Below are positions 10,340 through 20,330 of a stretch of 64,000 nucleotides of DNA, piece after piece. Location of the stretch: the NCBI RefSeq assembly GCF_003966915.1, contig NZ_AP018150.1:124001-188000 (forward strand). Direction: 5' to 3'. The notes under the pieces were generated by a model that was not told the DNA's origin, searched no databases, and was given only the letters and a program-made list of their open reading frames with translations. This DNA comes from Mycoavidus cysteinexigens. Lineage in GTDB: Bacteria; Pseudomonadota; Gammaproteobacteria; Burkholderiales; Burkholderiaceae. The position numbers and the translations under genes were made by a program. Numbering within the stretch: position 1 is the first letter of the stretch; each line of letters starts with the position of its first letter.

Positions 10340-12012
10340 ATTAACATTTCCTGTGCATGTTGGCGCGTGGTTGAAGTAATTTCAATGCCGCCTAACATCC
10401 TTGCAATTTCTTCGATGCGACCATCGGGATCTAATGAAGTCACTAAACTGACGACTTGCTGAGCAGATGTGGTCTGTTTGGTCACCCGCAAATGCACATC
10501 GCCGCGCGCTGCCACTTGCGCTAAATGAGTGACGCACAACACTTGACGTTGTTGCCCTAACTGGTGCAATAAGCGCCCAACTACCTCAGCTACAGCGCCG
10601 CCGATGCCACTATCTACCTCGTCGAAAATTAAAGTCGGCGTTGGGTTAGCCGTGCTGGTAATGACGGAAAGGGCGAGGCTAATCCGGGCTAGTTCCCCGC
10701 CGGAGGCCACTTTCGCTAGCGGTCGTAGGGGTACGCTAGGGTGACTCGCAACCCGGAATTCGATGTGCTCGAATCCATGTGCGCGGCCTAAAGGCTGAGT
10801 TTCCTCTGCCGTCTGCGTCAGGGGCACGAGCGCAACTTCAAAGCGCCCGCCCGCCATGGCTAAATCTTGCATGGTTGTGGTGACGGCTGCGCTGAGCGCC
10901 TGCGCCGCTGGCGCGCGCGCCTTGGATAACTGTCGCGCTAGTTTCTCATAGTGTGCTTGAGCCGATGCTGCATCTGCCTGCAATCTCTCTAAATCGGTTG
11001 CTGCGTCAAATTCTTTTAAGCGGGCGCGCCGCGCCGCATGTTCGGCAGTTAGCGTTTCAGGCGCCACGTGGAATTTGCGGGCGCTGCTATGGAGTGCATT
11101 AAGTCGTGTCTCAACCTGGGCGAGTCGAGCAGGGTCAAGTTCGAGTCGTTGTACATAATGATTTAATGTATGCACGGCTTCACTGATTTGGATCTCGGCT
11201 GGTTCCAGAGCGGTTAACGCATCAGCCAGCTGCTCATCAATTTGCGTTTGCTTACGGAGTAGATTAATTAAAGCGCTAAGTCGTGGCAGCAGAGCTTGAT
11301 CGGATTCAGATAATATTTCTAGCGCATGCTGAACGCTGTCAATTAAGCTGGCGGCATGTGTCAAGCGTCGGTGTTCTGTATTAATTGACTCCCATTCGCC
11401 CGGCTGTGGAGCCAGTTGGTCCAATTCATCTAACTGCCAGATAAGTTGTTCGCGTTCAAGCTGAGTCTCGCGGTTTGCGTCATGCGCGGTTTGCGTTGCG
11501 CGTATGGCATCGTGCCAACGATGCCAGGCTTGAGCTGTTTCCTGCGCGAGTGGCGCAAGACCGGCATGTAGATCAAACAGGGTGCGTTGCGCCTGTGGGC
11601 GCATTAACAGTTGGTGCGCATGTTGGCCGTGGAGGTCAACTAGCATTTCGCCGATTTCCCGCAGTTGCGCAAGCGTAGCTGGCGTGCCGTTGATAAAAGC
11701 GCGTGACCGGCCACTGCTATCAATGACACGGCGCAGTAACAAATTATCCTGCTCAGCGTCATCCAGTGCATGTTCATTGAGCCAGTAACGCACCTGCTCC
11801 GAGACAGTGAATTCAGCTGTAATTTCTGTGCGTGGCTGGCCCGAACGCACCACGCTCGCATCTGCGCGTGCGCCGAGCGCCAAGGCTAGAGCGTCTATGA
11901 GAATGGATTTGCCGGCTCCGGTTTCGCCGGAAAATACGGTAAAACCAGGCTCAAACTCAAGTTTAAGTGTGCTGACGATAACAAAATCGCGAATCGATAA
12001 ATAGCGTAACAT
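10336..12012 (-). CDS. recN: DNA repair protein RecN
   Basis: RecN is an SMC-like ATPase that acts on double-strand break ends during recombination repair. The 558-aa length is normal. The N-terminal head has the Walker A motif GETGAGKS near residue 30 after the typical LRYLSIRDFVIV opening. The middle (about 150-390) is helical and coiled-coil-like. The C-terminal head has the ABC signature ASGGELARISLA near residue 444 and Walker B TLIFDEVDSGIGG near residue 468. It converges with glnE, overlapping it by 4 nt, and lies upstream of nothing else on its strand until nadK, which is 129 nt away. No LexA-like site was recognised at its start. Confidence 0.96.
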   Translation of the reverse strand: MLRYLSIRDFVIVSTLKLEFEPGFTVFSGETGAGKSILIDALALALGARADASVVRSGQPRTEITAEFTVSEQVRYWLNEHALDDAEQDNLLLRRVIDSSGRSRAFINGTPATLAQLREIGEMLVDLHGQHAHQLLMRPQAQRTLFDLHAGLAPLAQETAQAWHRWHDAIRATQTAHDANRETQLEREQLIWQLDELDQLAPQPGEWESINTEHRRLTHAASLIDSVQHALEILSESDQALLPRLSALINLLRKQTQIDEQLADALTALEPAEIQISEAVHTLNHYVQRLELDPARLAQVETRLNALHSSARKFHVAPETLTAEHAARRARLKEFDAATDLERLQADAASAQAHYEKLARQLSKARAPAAQALSAAVTTTMQDLAMAGGRFEVALVPLTQTAEETQPLGRAHGFEHIEFRVASHPSVPLRPLAKVASGGELARISLALSVITSTANPTPTLIFDEVDSGIGGAVAEVVGRLLHQLGQQRQVLCVTHLAQVAARGDVHLRVTKQTTSAQQVVSLVTSLDPDGRIEEIARMLGGIEITSTTRQHAQEMLI

Positions 12013-12141
12013 CTTAAGCTCAGACTAATAAAAAATTCGCCGCGTGCAATCAAAAAAATCGCAAGCAGTTTGAGAATATCGCAAAATTTAATTCACAGCT
12101 AGCCAGCCGCTAGATTGTGCTGTACTAATTTGGCGCGCAGT

Positions 12142-13065
12142 TCAATAAACATTAGGGTTAGAGCCATATGAAGGTGGTTCACTCCAATGCAGCTTGCTGC
12201 GCAAAGTTGCATAATAACTATACGTTGGTGGATGCAAAAAAGGCACAGTATGATTGGAGCGGCGGACTTCGATGGTGTCTTCTAGCTCCAAAGCAGAGAA
12301 TGATTGCATATCAAAATTCACATTAACATCACGCCCGCTGGTGATCTGAATGGCAATCTCAGAATGATCAGGTAATACAATTGGCCGGTTTGACAGCGCG
12401 TGGGGAGCAATAGGCACTAAGACGATCCCCCCTAACTGAGGATGTAAAATCGGCCCGTGCGATGATAATGCATAGGCCGTGGAACCGGTTGGGGTAGCGA
12501 CAATTAGGCCATCGGAACGCTGCTCATACATGAAACAGCCGTTTACCTGAACCCGTAATTCGACCATGCCGGAAAAGCCGCTACGGTTGACCACCACATC
12601 ATTAAAAGCGAGCGCATGGTAAATAGGTGCACCAGCCCGCATGATGCGTGCTTCAAGCAGGGCGCGCTCTTCCCGTGCAAAATCACCTGCTAGCATGGTC
12701 GGGATCACCTGCTGCATTTCGCTAATTGAAATATCGGTAATAAAACCAAGTCGCCCGTGATTGATGCCAATCAATGGCGTGCCGTAAGGCGCAAGTTGGC
12801 GACTCACGCCAAGCATCGTGCCATCACCTCCTAAGACAATCGCAACATCGGCGCGGTGGCCTATCTCAGTAAGCGTCAGAATTGGACTGCGCGTTAAATT
12901 ATCATCGGCCGCCAAGTTAATCACGCGGGCGGTGTTGGCTTCAAAAACCACCTCAAAACCATCTTGCTGAATGCGCTTAGCCAGGAGCGCTAATAACTCT
13001 CCAATACGTGGAGCATCGGTGCGACCGATAAGAGCGATGGTTTTAAAAGGAGTGTTGTTTGGCAT
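12142..13065 (-). CDS. nadK: NAD kinase
   Basis: NAD kinase phosphorylates NAD to NADP. The product has the glycine-rich VLGGDGTML motif near residue 75, the GINHGRLGF segment near residue 100, and the NE/D-type and [14 protein letters not shown] substrate motif near residue 190, all diagnostic. I chose the ATG at the complement of 13063-13065 (MPNNTPFK), which gives about 307 aa, the usual Burkholderiales length. The reading frame stays open upstream to 13143, and an extra 26-residue N-terminus is possible but unconserved. The gene is divergent from hrcA, as is common in betaproteobacteria. Confidence 0.95.
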   Translation of the reverse strand: MPNNTPFKTIALIGRTDAPRIGELLALLAKRIQQDGFEVVFEANTARVINLAADDNLTRSPILTLTEIGHRADVAIVLGGDGTMLGVSRQLAPYGTPLIGINHGRLGFITDISISEMQQVIPTMLAGDFAREERALLEARIMRAGAPIYHALAFNDVVVNRSGFSGMVELRVQVNGCFMYEQRSDGLIVATPTGSTAYALSSHGPILHPQLGGIVLVPIAPHALSNRPIVLPDHSEIAIQITSGRDVNVNFDMQSFSALELEDTIEVRRSNHTVPFLHPPTYSYYATLRSKLHWSEPPSYGSNPNVY

Positions 13066-13264
13066 AGCGGGCTTATGCTGTGATCGAAAAAGGCGATGCG
13101 CCATTTGGAAATAAAGTTGCGCCGCGCCCAGAAAAGGGAACATACCATGTTTGCCTAACTAGGCAATACGGCTTTTTAAGCAGTTGATCTTATTTTGACC
13201 AGTCGGCCAAAAAAACGCTGATGAATACACGGTTACTGTGACGATTGCGCTACAATTTGGTGCT

Positions 13265-14296
13265 ATGTTAGACCCACGCGCCAAAACTTTGCTTAAAACC
13301 CTGATTGAACGGTACATTGCCGAAGGTCAGCCGGTGGGATCGCGCACGCTCTCTAAATATTCTGGCCTTGAGCTGAGTCCCGCAACAATCCGTAATGTGA
13401 TGTCTGACTTAGAGGAAAGTGGGCTTATTGTGAGTCCGCACACCTCAGCCGGGCGTATCCCCACGCCACGGGCCTATCGGCTCTTCGTTGATACAATGCT
13501 GGTGGCTCAGCCGCCCACAGATGATGCACAGGTTGAAAGTACGGTGCGCACGCAATTGCGGCCTGGCGAGCCGAATAAACTTGTCGCGGCTGCGGCGAGC
13601 GTGCTATCCAATTTGTCGCAATTTGCGGGGGTTGTTTTGACGCCGCGGCGCAGTCATATATTTAAGCAGATTGAATTTATGCGCCTTTCGGAAAAACGCA
13701 TTCTGCTGGTGATTGTGACTCCTGAAGGCGATGTGCAAAATCGTATTATGGCGACACAAAAAGAGTATTCGCCCTCACAGCTAAGCGAAGCGTCAAATTA
13801 TATTAATGCAAATTATGCAAACTTGAGCTTTAGTGAAGTGCGTAAACGCTTACGTGCAGAACTGGAAGCGCTGCGCGGCGATATGACGCATTTAATGCAT
13901 GTTATGCAGGAAGCGGTTGTCGCTAGTACGGAGGAGACTTCTGATTTGGGCGAAGCTGTCTTGATCTCTGGAGAGCGGAATTTACTTGAGGTCGCGGATT
14001 TGTCGTCTGATATGGACCGCTTGCGCAAGCTGTTTAATGTATTCGATCAAAAAACCAGTTTATTACAGCTTCTTGAAGTCTCTAGTCACGCGCAAGGCGT
14101 GCAGATTTTTATCGGCGGCGAATCCAATCTCGTACCGATTGAGCAAATGAGTGTGGTTACCTCATCCTACGAGGTTGATGGCCAGGTTGTAGGCACGCTT
14201 GGCGTAATTGGTCCAACGCGGATGGCATATCAGCGTGTCATTCAGATTGTTGATATTACTGCAAAGTTGCTATCGCAAGCCCTGAGTCAGCGTTAA
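13265..14296 (+). CDS. hrcA: Heat-inducible transcription repressor HrcA
   Basis: HrcA represses heat-shock operons by binding CIRCE elements, and its activity depends on GroEL. The N-terminal winged helix shows [20 protein letters not shown] and [17 protein letters not shown] (about residues 10-55), followed by the [14 protein letters not shown] segment near residue 65 that is characteristic of the family. I use the ATG at 13265 ([10 protein letters not shown]), giving 343 aa, the usual length; the frame opens nine codons earlier. No CIRCE inverted repeat was seen near grpE, dnaK or dnaJ in this window, so its targets are probably elsewhere (groESL). Confidence 0.95.
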   Translation: MLDPRAKTLLKTLIERYIAEGQPVGSRTLSKYSGLELSPATIRNVMSDLEESGLIVSPHTSAGRIPTPRAYRLFVDTMLVAQPPTDDAQVESTVRTQLRPGEPNKLVAAAASVLSNLSQFAGVVLTPRRSHIFKQIEFMRLSEKRILLVIVTPEGDVQNRIMATQKEYSPSQLSEASNYINANYANLSFSEVRKRLRAELEALRGDMTHLMHVMQEAVVASTEETSDLGEAVLISGERNLLEVADLSSDMDRLRKLFNVFDQKTSLLQLLEVSSHAQGVQIFIGGESNLVPIEQMSVVTSSYEVDGQVVGTLGVIGPTRMAYQRVIQIVDITAKLLSQALSQR

Positions 14297-14359
14297 TCCA
14301 AAGTTAAAACGCATCGTTTTGCTCCGTCTAGAGCCGAAGTGAAATTGAGTCGGTGCGGA

Positions 14360-14956
14360 TTAATTTAAAATTAAAAATTTGTTGAGCCCTACCGCAGCGC
14401 TGAGTAGCGTCGCCATAATGACGGCGAGTTTAATCGTTAGCCGCAACTCCAATTTTTCCAGCTTGGAATCTACTTCGGTGCGCAAACCGGATACGTCCTT
14501 TTTAAGGCCTTTTATTTCCCCGCGCATATCGGTTATGTCGCCGCGTATCTCTTTTATTTCGCCACGCACATTGGTTATGTCGCTGCGTATCTCTTTTATT
14601 TCCCCACGTACATTGGTTATGTCGCTGCGTATCTCTTTTATTTCGCCACGCACATTGGTTATGTCGTTGCGGACCTCTTTTATTTCAATACGCATTTCAT
14701 TGCGCACGTCGGTGATGTCGTTGCGTATACCTTTTATTTCCCCACGCACATCGGTTATGTCACTGCGTACGTCTTTTATGTCATGCTGTAACTCTTCTTT
14801 AACCGCTTGCAAGTCTTGTTTGGTGGGTAACGCCTGTAGATTGACCGCAAATATTTCAGACAAAACTTCTGCCTCAGCTTCGGCTTGAGCAGTTGGCACA
14901 CCTGCTTCCTGCAAGCGTTTAGCAAATTTTAGCGTGTCAAATAAAGCGATAGCCAT
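14360..14956 (-). CDS. DUF1640-like coiled-coil membrane protein with internal repeats
   Basis: A 198-aa protein of unknown function. The N-terminus (FDTLKFAKRLQEAGVP) and a C-terminal transmembrane helix (about residues 170-195) flank a long coiled coil, as in the DUF1640/CCDC90-like family. The coiled coil holds 14-residue repeats of the form EIKEIRSDITNVRG, encoded by nearly identical 42-bp DNA units, so its length may vary between strains. I chose the ATG at the complement of 14954-14956 because a GAAGGAAAT ribosome-binding site precedes it; the frame is open further upstream. It sits alone between hrcA and hemH on the opposite strand. Confidence 0.75.
   Translation of the reverse strand: MAIALFDTLKFAKRLQEAGVPTAQAEAEAEVLSEIFAVNLQALPTKQDLQAVKEELQHDIKDVRSDITDVRGEIKGIRNDITDVRNEMRIEIKEVRNDITNVRGEIKEIRSDITNVRGEIKEIRSDITNVRGEIKEIRGDITDMRGEIKGLKKDVSGLRTEVDSKLEKLELRLTIKLAVIMATLLSAAVGLNKFLILN
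14546..14671 (-). repeat. 42-bp tandem repeats inside the coiled-coil gene
   Basis: Three consecutive 42-bp units differ at only a few positions, each encoding 14 residues (two heptads). More diverged units continue to about 14770. A multiple of 42 keeps both reading frame and heptad phase, so copy-number changes would alter only rod length. Confidence 0.85.
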
Positions 14957-15200
14957 AACGATTTCCTTCAATTGCTTAAAATTTAACCTAGGTAGCATAG
15001 TGAACCCAATCATTTTTTGATGCTGGCCTTGATATGATAAGGCGCGAACCATTTTTTAGCCTAATTGATTTAAATATAAATTGAATCGTGGGGTTCGTCA
15101 ATAAAAACATAGCGAGGCGACAAAATTTTTGCGAGTGTCCTACTCGCTTTGACGTATGATTAATAATTCGATGGATTTTTTATGCTAATAACGGGTACTC

Positions 15201-16262
15201 ATGCATTTTGAGCTTGAACCACAGATCCACCCAAGCCATGCATCGCGCGTCGCAGTGCTGTTGATTAACCTTGGCACCCCAGATAGGCCAACGCCGCGGT
15301 CAGTTCGGCGCTATCTAGCCGAATTTTTGTCTGATCCGCGGGTGATTGAAATTCCTGCACTCATCTGGCAATTGATTTTGCGCTTGATTATTTTGCCCTT
15401 GCGTGGGCGTGCCGCAGCGGCTAAATATAGGTCGATCTGGCTGTCCGAGGGTTCACCCTTACGGGTCTATACTGCACAGCAAGCTCAAGCGTTGCAGCAG
15501 CAGCTCAATGCGCAAGGCTATGCCGTCAGTGTGGAGTACGCGATGCGCTACGGGTCGCGCAATATCCATGAGATGCTAACGCAATTAAAACGCAGCGGGG
15601 TTGAGCGCGTTTTGTTGCTGCCGATGTATCCGCAATATTGCGCAGCCACTACGGCCTCCGCTTTTGATATGGCGTTTACTGCATTACAACGGATGCGTAA
15701 CCAGCCTGAATTACGCACGATTCGGCATTATGCGGATTTTATGCCGTATCTTGATGCGCTTGCAGCGCAAGTGCGCGCACATTGGGCCGTACACGGCTTG
15801 CCTGACTTTGCCTCAGGCAGCCGGTTACTGTTGAGTTTTCATGGAGTGCCTAAACGCATCATCGATTTAGGTGATCCGTATTATATGCACTGCCAGTTAA
15901 CCGCGACATTGCTGGCGCAAAGACTGAATTTATCAGACGCTGAATATCGCATCACCTTTCAATCACGCTTTGGCCGGGCTGAATGGTTGCGGCCGGATAC
16001 AGCGATAGTACTTAAAGAGCTCGGGGCGGCAGGAGTCAAGCGGGTTGATGTGCTTTGTCCCGGTTTTACAGCGGATTGTTTGGAGACGCTCGAAGAAATC
16101 GGGATTGAGGGGCGCGCTATTTTTTTGCAGGCAGGAGGAGAGACATATCATTACATTCCATGCTTAAATGCTGCGCCGTGGTTTATCGATGGCCTAGCAG
16201 ACCTGGTACGTTTGCACTTACAAGGTTGGCCCGTGCAAAATTCATCTGGCGCGATCTCTTGA
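15201..16262 (+). CDS. hemH: Ferrochelatase
   Basis: Ferrochelatase inserts ferrous iron into protoporphyrin IX, the last step of heme synthesis. The 353-aa protein opens with [21 protein letters not shown] and contains the [16 protein letters not shown] segment (about residue 140) and [18 protein letters not shown] (about residue 210), with the catalytic histidine in SFHG. The later [13 protein letters not shown] and [17 protein letters not shown] segments, including the conserved glutamate region, are also present. The stop codon overlaps the sigma-32 promoter that drives grpE. Confidence 0.97.
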   Translation: MHFELEPQIHPSHASRVAVLLINLGTPDRPTPRSVRRYLAEFLSDPRVIEIPALIWQLILRLIILPLRGRAAAAKYRSIWLSEGSPLRVYTAQQAQALQQQLNAQGYAVSVEYAMRYGSRNIHEMLTQLKRSGVERVLLLPMYPQYCAATTASAFDMAFTALQRMRNQPELRTIRHYADFMPYLDALAAQVRAHWAVHGLPDFASGSRLLLSFHGVPKRIIDLGDPYYMHCQLTATLLAQRLNLSDAEYRITFQSRFGRAEWLRPDTAIVLKELGAAGVKRVDVLCPGFTADCLETLEEIGIEGRAIFLQAGGETYHYIPCLNAAPWFIDGLADLVRLHLQGWPVQNSSGAIS

Positions 16263-16285
16263 AATAGAGGGTTAGATCCCCAAAT
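16258..16285 (+). promoter_or_regulatory. Sigma-32 (RpoH) heat-shock promoter for grpE
   Basis: A CTTGAAA -35 element (16258-16264) and a CCCCAAAT -10 element (16278-16285) are separated by 13 nt, very close to the RpoH consensus. The -35 overlaps the hemH stop codon. It lies about 95 nt upstream of the grpE ATG and should give grpE-dnaK heat-inducible transcription. This is pattern matching; no start site is measured. Confidence 0.75.
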
Positions 16286-16378
16286 AAAGTTTCTGCGATA
16301 AAAAACATGTAACTTCTCTCCTAACGGGAGATCTACATTGTGTAAAATAATTTTTTGGATTGAATAAATAGATTGAAT

Positions 16379-16957
16379 ATGGAAGAAAAGCAGCCTGATC
16401 AAACAATGCAGCCAGATGCTGCGCTCAATGTCGAAACTGCCCCTCAAGAAAGCTCTCGCCTGACTGAAGAGGCGCTTGCTAAGGCACAGGAAAAAATCGC
16501 TGAACTTGAAGGCAGTTACCTACGCGCCAAGGCAGAAACCGAAAATATGCGCCGCCGCGCCCAAGAAGACGTTGAAAAAGCGCATAAATTCGCATTAGAG
16601 CGTTTTGCTGGACATCTTTTGCCGGTAATGGATAGTTTTGAAGCCGCGCTAGCCGATTCTTCCGCGGACCTTGTTAAAGTGCGCGAAGGGATTGAACTGA
16701 TTTTGCGTCAGTTTAATAGCGCGCTGGAAAAAGGGCGGATTGTGACAATTAATCCAGTTGGCGAGAAATTCGACCCGCATTTGCATCAAGCCATTTCAAT
16801 GGTCAGTGCTGAGCAGGAGCCGAATACGGTGGTTAGCGTTTTGCAAAAAGGCTATCTGATTGCGGAGCGTGTCTTGCGTCCAGCATTAGTCACGGTCTGC
16901 GAACCCAAAAACGCCAGCTCTTCCGCGCCGCCTGCGCATAACGCTAACTTGGCGTAA
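16379..16957 (+). CDS. grpE: Nucleotide exchange factor GrpE
   Basis: GrpE speeds ADP release from DnaK in the chaperone cycle. The 192-aa protein has an acidic, variable N-terminus, a long coiled coil (about 35-90, including [20 protein letters not shown]) and a C-terminal beta domain with the family signature [14 protein letters not shown] and [21 protein letters not shown] take the ATG at 16379; a TTG two codons earlier is in frame. It is followed by dnaK after about 100 nt. Confidence 0.96.
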   Translation: MEEKQPDQTMQPDAALNVETAPQESSRLTEEALAKAQEKIAELEGSYLRAKAETENMRRRAQEDVEKAHKFALERFAGHLLPVMDSFEAALADSSADLVKVREGIELILRQFNSALEKGRIVTINPVGEKFDPHLHQAISMVSAEQEPNTVVSVLQKGYLIAERVLRPALVTVCEPKNASSSAPPAHNANLA

Positions 16958-16968
16958 ATAAACACCTT

Positions 16969-16995
16969 GAAAATAAGCGTATCGTACTTATTTTC
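16969..16995 (+). terminator. Intergenic hairpin between grpE and dnaK
   Basis: A perfect 9-bp inverted repeat (GAAAATAAG and CTTATTTTC) with a 9-nt loop lies 12 nt after the grpE stop. There is no clear U-tract, so it may attenuate, process or stabilise the grpE-dnaK transcript rather than terminate it. Confidence 0.4.
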
Positions 16996-17059
16996 AGTAT
17001 AGTTTGAATAAACAGGTAAGCCCTGTGCTTACCACGATTTAAAGGATTAGGAGAATTAA

Positions 17060-18994
17060 ATGGGCAAAGTTATCGGGATTGACCTGGGCACGACGAACTC
17101 TTGTGTTGCTGTGATGGAAGGCAATCAAGTTAAAGTGATTGAAAATTCAGAAGGCGCTCGCACGACGCCTTCGATCATCGCTTATATGGAAGATGGCGAA
17201 ATTTTTGTCGGCGCACCGGCTAAACGGCAGGCCGTGACCAATCCACATAATACGATTTATGCCGTTAAGCGCCTGATTGGGCGGCGTTTTGAAGAAAAAG
17301 AAGTGCAAAAAGACATTGCCTTAATGCCATATAAAATCATTAAAGCAGATAATAACGATGCCTGGGTTGACGTGCGTGGCGAAAAACTTGCGCCGCCACA
17401 AATTTCGGCTGAAATACTGCGCAAAATGAAAAAAACCGCAGAAGACTATCTCGGCGAACCTGTCACCGAGGCGGTCATCACGGTGCCCGCCTACTTTAAT
17501 GACAGTCAGCGCCAAGCAACCAAAGACGCAGGCCGTATTGCTGGGCTTGAAGTCAAGCGTATCATCAACGAACCCACCGCGGCAGCGCTCGCTTTTGGGT
17601 TAGACAAAAAAGAAAAAGGGGATCGTAAAATCGCTGTTTATGATTTAGGCGGCGGCACCTTCGATGTATCGATCATTGAAATCGCCGATGTTGATGGCGA
17701 GATGCAATTTGAAGTTCTGTCGACTAATGGCGATACCTTCTTAGGTGGCGAAGATTTTGATCAACGCATTATCGATTATATTATTGGCGAGTTTAAAAAA
17801 GAGCAGGGCGTCGACCTGTCAAAAGATGTGTTGGCGTTGCAACGCTTAAAAGAAGCGGCTGAAAAAGCCAAAATTGAGCTCTCAAGCCTGCAACAAACCG
17901 AGATCAACTTACCTTATATCACGGCGGATGCAAGCGGGCCAAAGCATCTGAACATGAAGATTACCCGCGCTAAGCTTGAGGCATTAGTTGAGGATTTGAT
18001 CACGCGCACGATTGAGCCCTGCCGTACCGCTATCAAAGATGCGGGAGTGAACGTAAGCGAAATTCATGACGTTATTTTGGTTGGCGGCATGTCGCGCATG
18101 CCCAAAGTGCAAGAAAAGGTCAAAGAATTTTTCGGTAGAGAACCGCGCCGTGACGTTAATCCAGATGAAGCCGTGGCCGTGGGCGCCGCGATTCAAGGCC
18201 AAGTGCTGTCAGGCGATCGTACTGACGTGCTATTGCTTGACGTGACGCCACTCTCGCTTGGGATTGAAACGTTGGGTGGCGTGATGACCAAGATGATTAA
18301 AAAGAACACGACGATCCCAACCAAATACTCACAAGTATTTTCAACCGCAGACGACAATCAGCCAGCAGTCACCATCAAAGTGTTCCAGGGCGAGCGCGAA
18401 ATGGCGGTGGCGAATAAACTGCTGGGTGAATTTAACCTTGAAGGAATTGCGCCAGCGCCGCGTGGCTTGCCGCAAATCGAAGTGACTCTCGATATTGATG
18501 CTAACGGGATTTTGCATGTATCGGCGAAAGATAAAGCAACCGGCAAAGAAAATAAAGTCACGATCAAAGCCAATTCGGGTCTATCTGAAGCTGAAATTGA
18601 ACAAATGGTGAAAGACGCTGAAGCCAATGCCGAAGAAGACCGTAAACTGCGTGAATTGGCGGATGCGCGTAATCAAGGCGATGCATTAGCGCATAGCACT
18701 AAGAAAGCGCTGACCGAGCATGGCGATAAGCTTGAGGCGGCTGAGAAAACCAGCATTGAAGATGCATTAAAGGCGCTGGAAGAGGCGCTCAAGCGTAGTG
18801 ATGTGGATAAAGCCGAGCTTGATGTAAAGATTGAAGCGCTTGCTCAAGCGTCGCAAAAACTTGGCGAAAAAATGTACGCTAATATGCAAGCTGATGCAGC
18901 GGCAGCCGAGCCAACGGGCGCGGCTGAGGCGGCAACCAGTGGCGCGCAAGAAGACATCGTCGATGCTGACTTCAAGGAAGTTAAGAAAAATTAA
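17060..18994 (+). CDS. dnaK: Molecular chaperone DnaK (Hsp70)
   Basis: DnaK is the ATP-driven Hsp70 that binds unfolded polypeptides with DnaJ and GrpE. The 644-aa protein begins [20 protein letters not shown] and has the [15 protein letters not shown] phosphate-binding motif (about residue 195), the [14 protein letters not shown] signature (about 338), the interdomain [14 protein letters not shown] linker (about 390), and the C-terminal [14 protein letters not shown] tail. An AGGAG ribosome-binding site precedes the ATG. No second sigma-32 promoter of comparable quality was found directly upstream, so it is probably transcribed from the grpE promoter. Confidence 0.98.
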   Translation: MGKVIGIDLGTTNSCVAVMEGNQVKVIENSEGARTTPSIIAYMEDGEIFVGAPAKRQAVTNPHNTIYAVKRLIGRRFEEKEVQKDIALMPYKIIKADNNDAWVDVRGEKLAPPQISAEILRKMKKTAEDYLGEPVTEAVITVPAYFNDSQRQATKDAGRIAGLEVKRIINEPTAAALAFGLDKKEKGDRKIAVYDLGGGTFDVSIIEIADVDGEMQFEVLSTNGDTFLGGEDFDQRIIDYIIGEFKKEQGVDLSKDVLALQRLKEAAEKAKIELSSLQQTEINLPYITADASGPKHLNMKITRAKLEALVEDLITRTIEPCRTAIKDAGVNVSEIHDVILVGGMSRMPKVQEKVKEFFGREPRRDVNPDEAVAVGAAIQGQVLSGDRTDVLLLDVTPLSLGIETLGGVMTKMIKKNTTIPTKYSQVFSTADDNQPAVTIKVFQGEREMAVANKLLGEFNLEGIAPAPRGLPQIEVTLDIDANGILHVSAKDKATGKENKVTIKANSGLSEAEIEQMVKDAEANAEEDRKLRELADARNQGDALAHSTKKALTEHGDKLEAAEKTSIEDALKALEEALKRSDVDKAELDVKIEALAQASQKLGEKMYANMQADAAAAEPTGAAEAATSGAQEDIVDADFKEVKKN

Positions 18995-19041
18995 CTGACT
19001 GAAAAATAGTGCATGCTTGGAAGAGCGTTTTGCACAAACAA

Positions 19042-19077
19042 TGCCTGGTGAGCCTTGGCGCTCGCCAGGCAAATTTT
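19042..19077 (+). terminator. Rho-independent terminator after dnaK
   Basis: TGCCTGGTGAGC and GCTCGCCAGGCA form a 12-bp stem (one G-U pair) with a 6-nt loop, followed by an A/T-rich AAATTTTATTT run. It lies 47 nt after the dnaK stop and 53 nt before dnaJ, so dnaJ may depend on read-through or its own promoter. Confidence 0.75.
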
Positions 19078-19129
19078 ATTTGTAGACATGGAGCTGTTCG
19101 CTAAAACTGTGAGTGAACATTGAATCAAT

Positions 19130-20251
19130 ATGGCGAAACGGAATTACTACGACGTTTTGGGCGTTGCCAAAAATGCAAGCGATGATGAAATTAAAAAGGC
19201 ATATCGTAAGCTGGCTATGAAATATCATCCGGACCGCAACCCGGATAATAAAGACTCAGAAGCGCATTTTAAAGAGGTTAAAGAAGCCTATGAAATGCTC
19301 TCTGATCCACAAAAACGCGCGGCTTACGACCAATACGGTCAGGCTGGCGTAGATCCCAATATGAATGGGGGAGCGCAAGGTTTTGGTGGCTTCGCGGAGG
19401 CTTTTGGCGATATTTTTGGTGACATTTTCGGTGGCGGGCAACGCGGTCAAGCGGGCGCTTCTCGGGTGTATCGGGGCGCCGATTTGCGTTATGGCATGGA
19501 GATTACGCTTGAACAGGCTGCGCGCGGCTATGAGACCCAAATTCGGGTGCCGGCTTGGGAGTCCTGCACGACTTGTAGTGGCTCAGGCGCCGCCGCAGGA
19601 ACTAAGCCGCAGACCTGTCCGGGTTGCTCAGGCGCAGGCACCGTGCGGATCTCGCAAGGGTTTTTCAGCATTCAGCAGACTTGCCCTAAATGTCATGGTA
19701 GCGGCAGCTATATTGCGCAGCCATGCGGCTCTTGCCATGGTGCTGGCAAAATCAAGAAAAATAAGACCCTGGCCGTCAATATCCCAGCCGGAATTAACGA
19801 TGGCATGCGTATCCGCTCGGCCGGCAATGGTGAACCTGGCTTGAACGGCGGGCCGCCCGGGGATTTATATGTGGAAATTCATGTCAAGGCACACTCCGTT
19901 TTTGAGCGCGATGGCGATGATTTGCATTGTCAGATGCCGATCCCGTTTACCAGCGCGGCGCTTGGTGGGGACATAGAAGTACCCACGCTGCACGGACGCG
20001 CAAGTTTTACCGTGCCAGAAGGCACACAGCCAGGGAAAACTTTCCGCTTGCGCGGCAAAGGCATTAAAGGAGTGCGCTCGAATATACCGGGTGATCTTTA
20101 TGTGCATGTGCAAGTTGAAACGCCAGTTAAACTCACCGAGGCACAACGTGCATTGCTCAAGCAATTTGAACAATCATTGGCAGATGGGGGCGAGCGGCAT
20201 AACCCGCAAAGCAAAGGCTGGTTTGAGCGAGTGAAAAGTTTTTTTGAATAA
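19130..20251 (+). CDS. dnaJ: Molecular chaperone DnaJ (Hsp40)
   Basis: DnaJ stimulates DnaK ATP hydrolysis and delivers clients. The 373-aa protein has the J domain with YHPDRNPDN (HPD at about residue 33), a Gly/Phe-rich linker ([18 protein letters not shown], about 80-100), four zinc-binding CXXCXGXG units ([32 protein letters not shown], about residues 145-205), and the C-terminal substrate domain. It follows dnaK in the usual order. Confidence 0.98.
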   Translation: MAKRNYYDVLGVAKNASDDEIKKAYRKLAMKYHPDRNPDNKDSEAHFKEVKEAYEMLSDPQKRAAYDQYGQAGVDPNMNGGAQGFGGFAEAFGDIFGDIFGGGQRGQAGASRVYRGADLRYGMEITLEQAARGYETQIRVPAWESCTTCSGSGAAAGTKPQTCPGCSGAGTVRISQGFFSIQQTCPKCHGSGSYIAQPCGSCHGAGKIKKNKTLAVNIPAGINDGMRIRSAGNGEPGLNGGPPGDLYVEIHVKAHSVFERDGDDLHCQMPIPFTSAALGGDIEVPTLHGRASFTVPEGTQPGKTFRLRGKGIKGVRSNIPGDLYVHVQVETPVKLTEAQRALLKQFEQSLADGGERHNPQSKGWFERVKSFFE

Positions 20252-20330
20252 ACCTAGAACCTTAGCGTGGCGCGGCAACTTAAATCTCAAACCCAAGCCG
20301 GGACGTTAAGGGTCATTTTTAATTGAAATC

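Noticed and set aside
14379-14888. 169-codon plus-strand frame opposite the coiled-coil gene
   Set aside because: It mirrors the 42-bp repeats; the minus-strand protein has heptads, a transmembrane helix and a ribosome-binding site, and the plus-strand product has none of these.
16958-17059. CIRCE element before dnaK
   Set aside because: The inverted repeat there (GAAAATAAG/CTTATTTTC) does not match TTAGCACTC-N9-GAGTGCTAA.
19365-19844. 159-codon frame within dnaJ
   Set aside because: It overlaps the zinc-finger region of a certain dnaJ in another frame and has no recognisable features.
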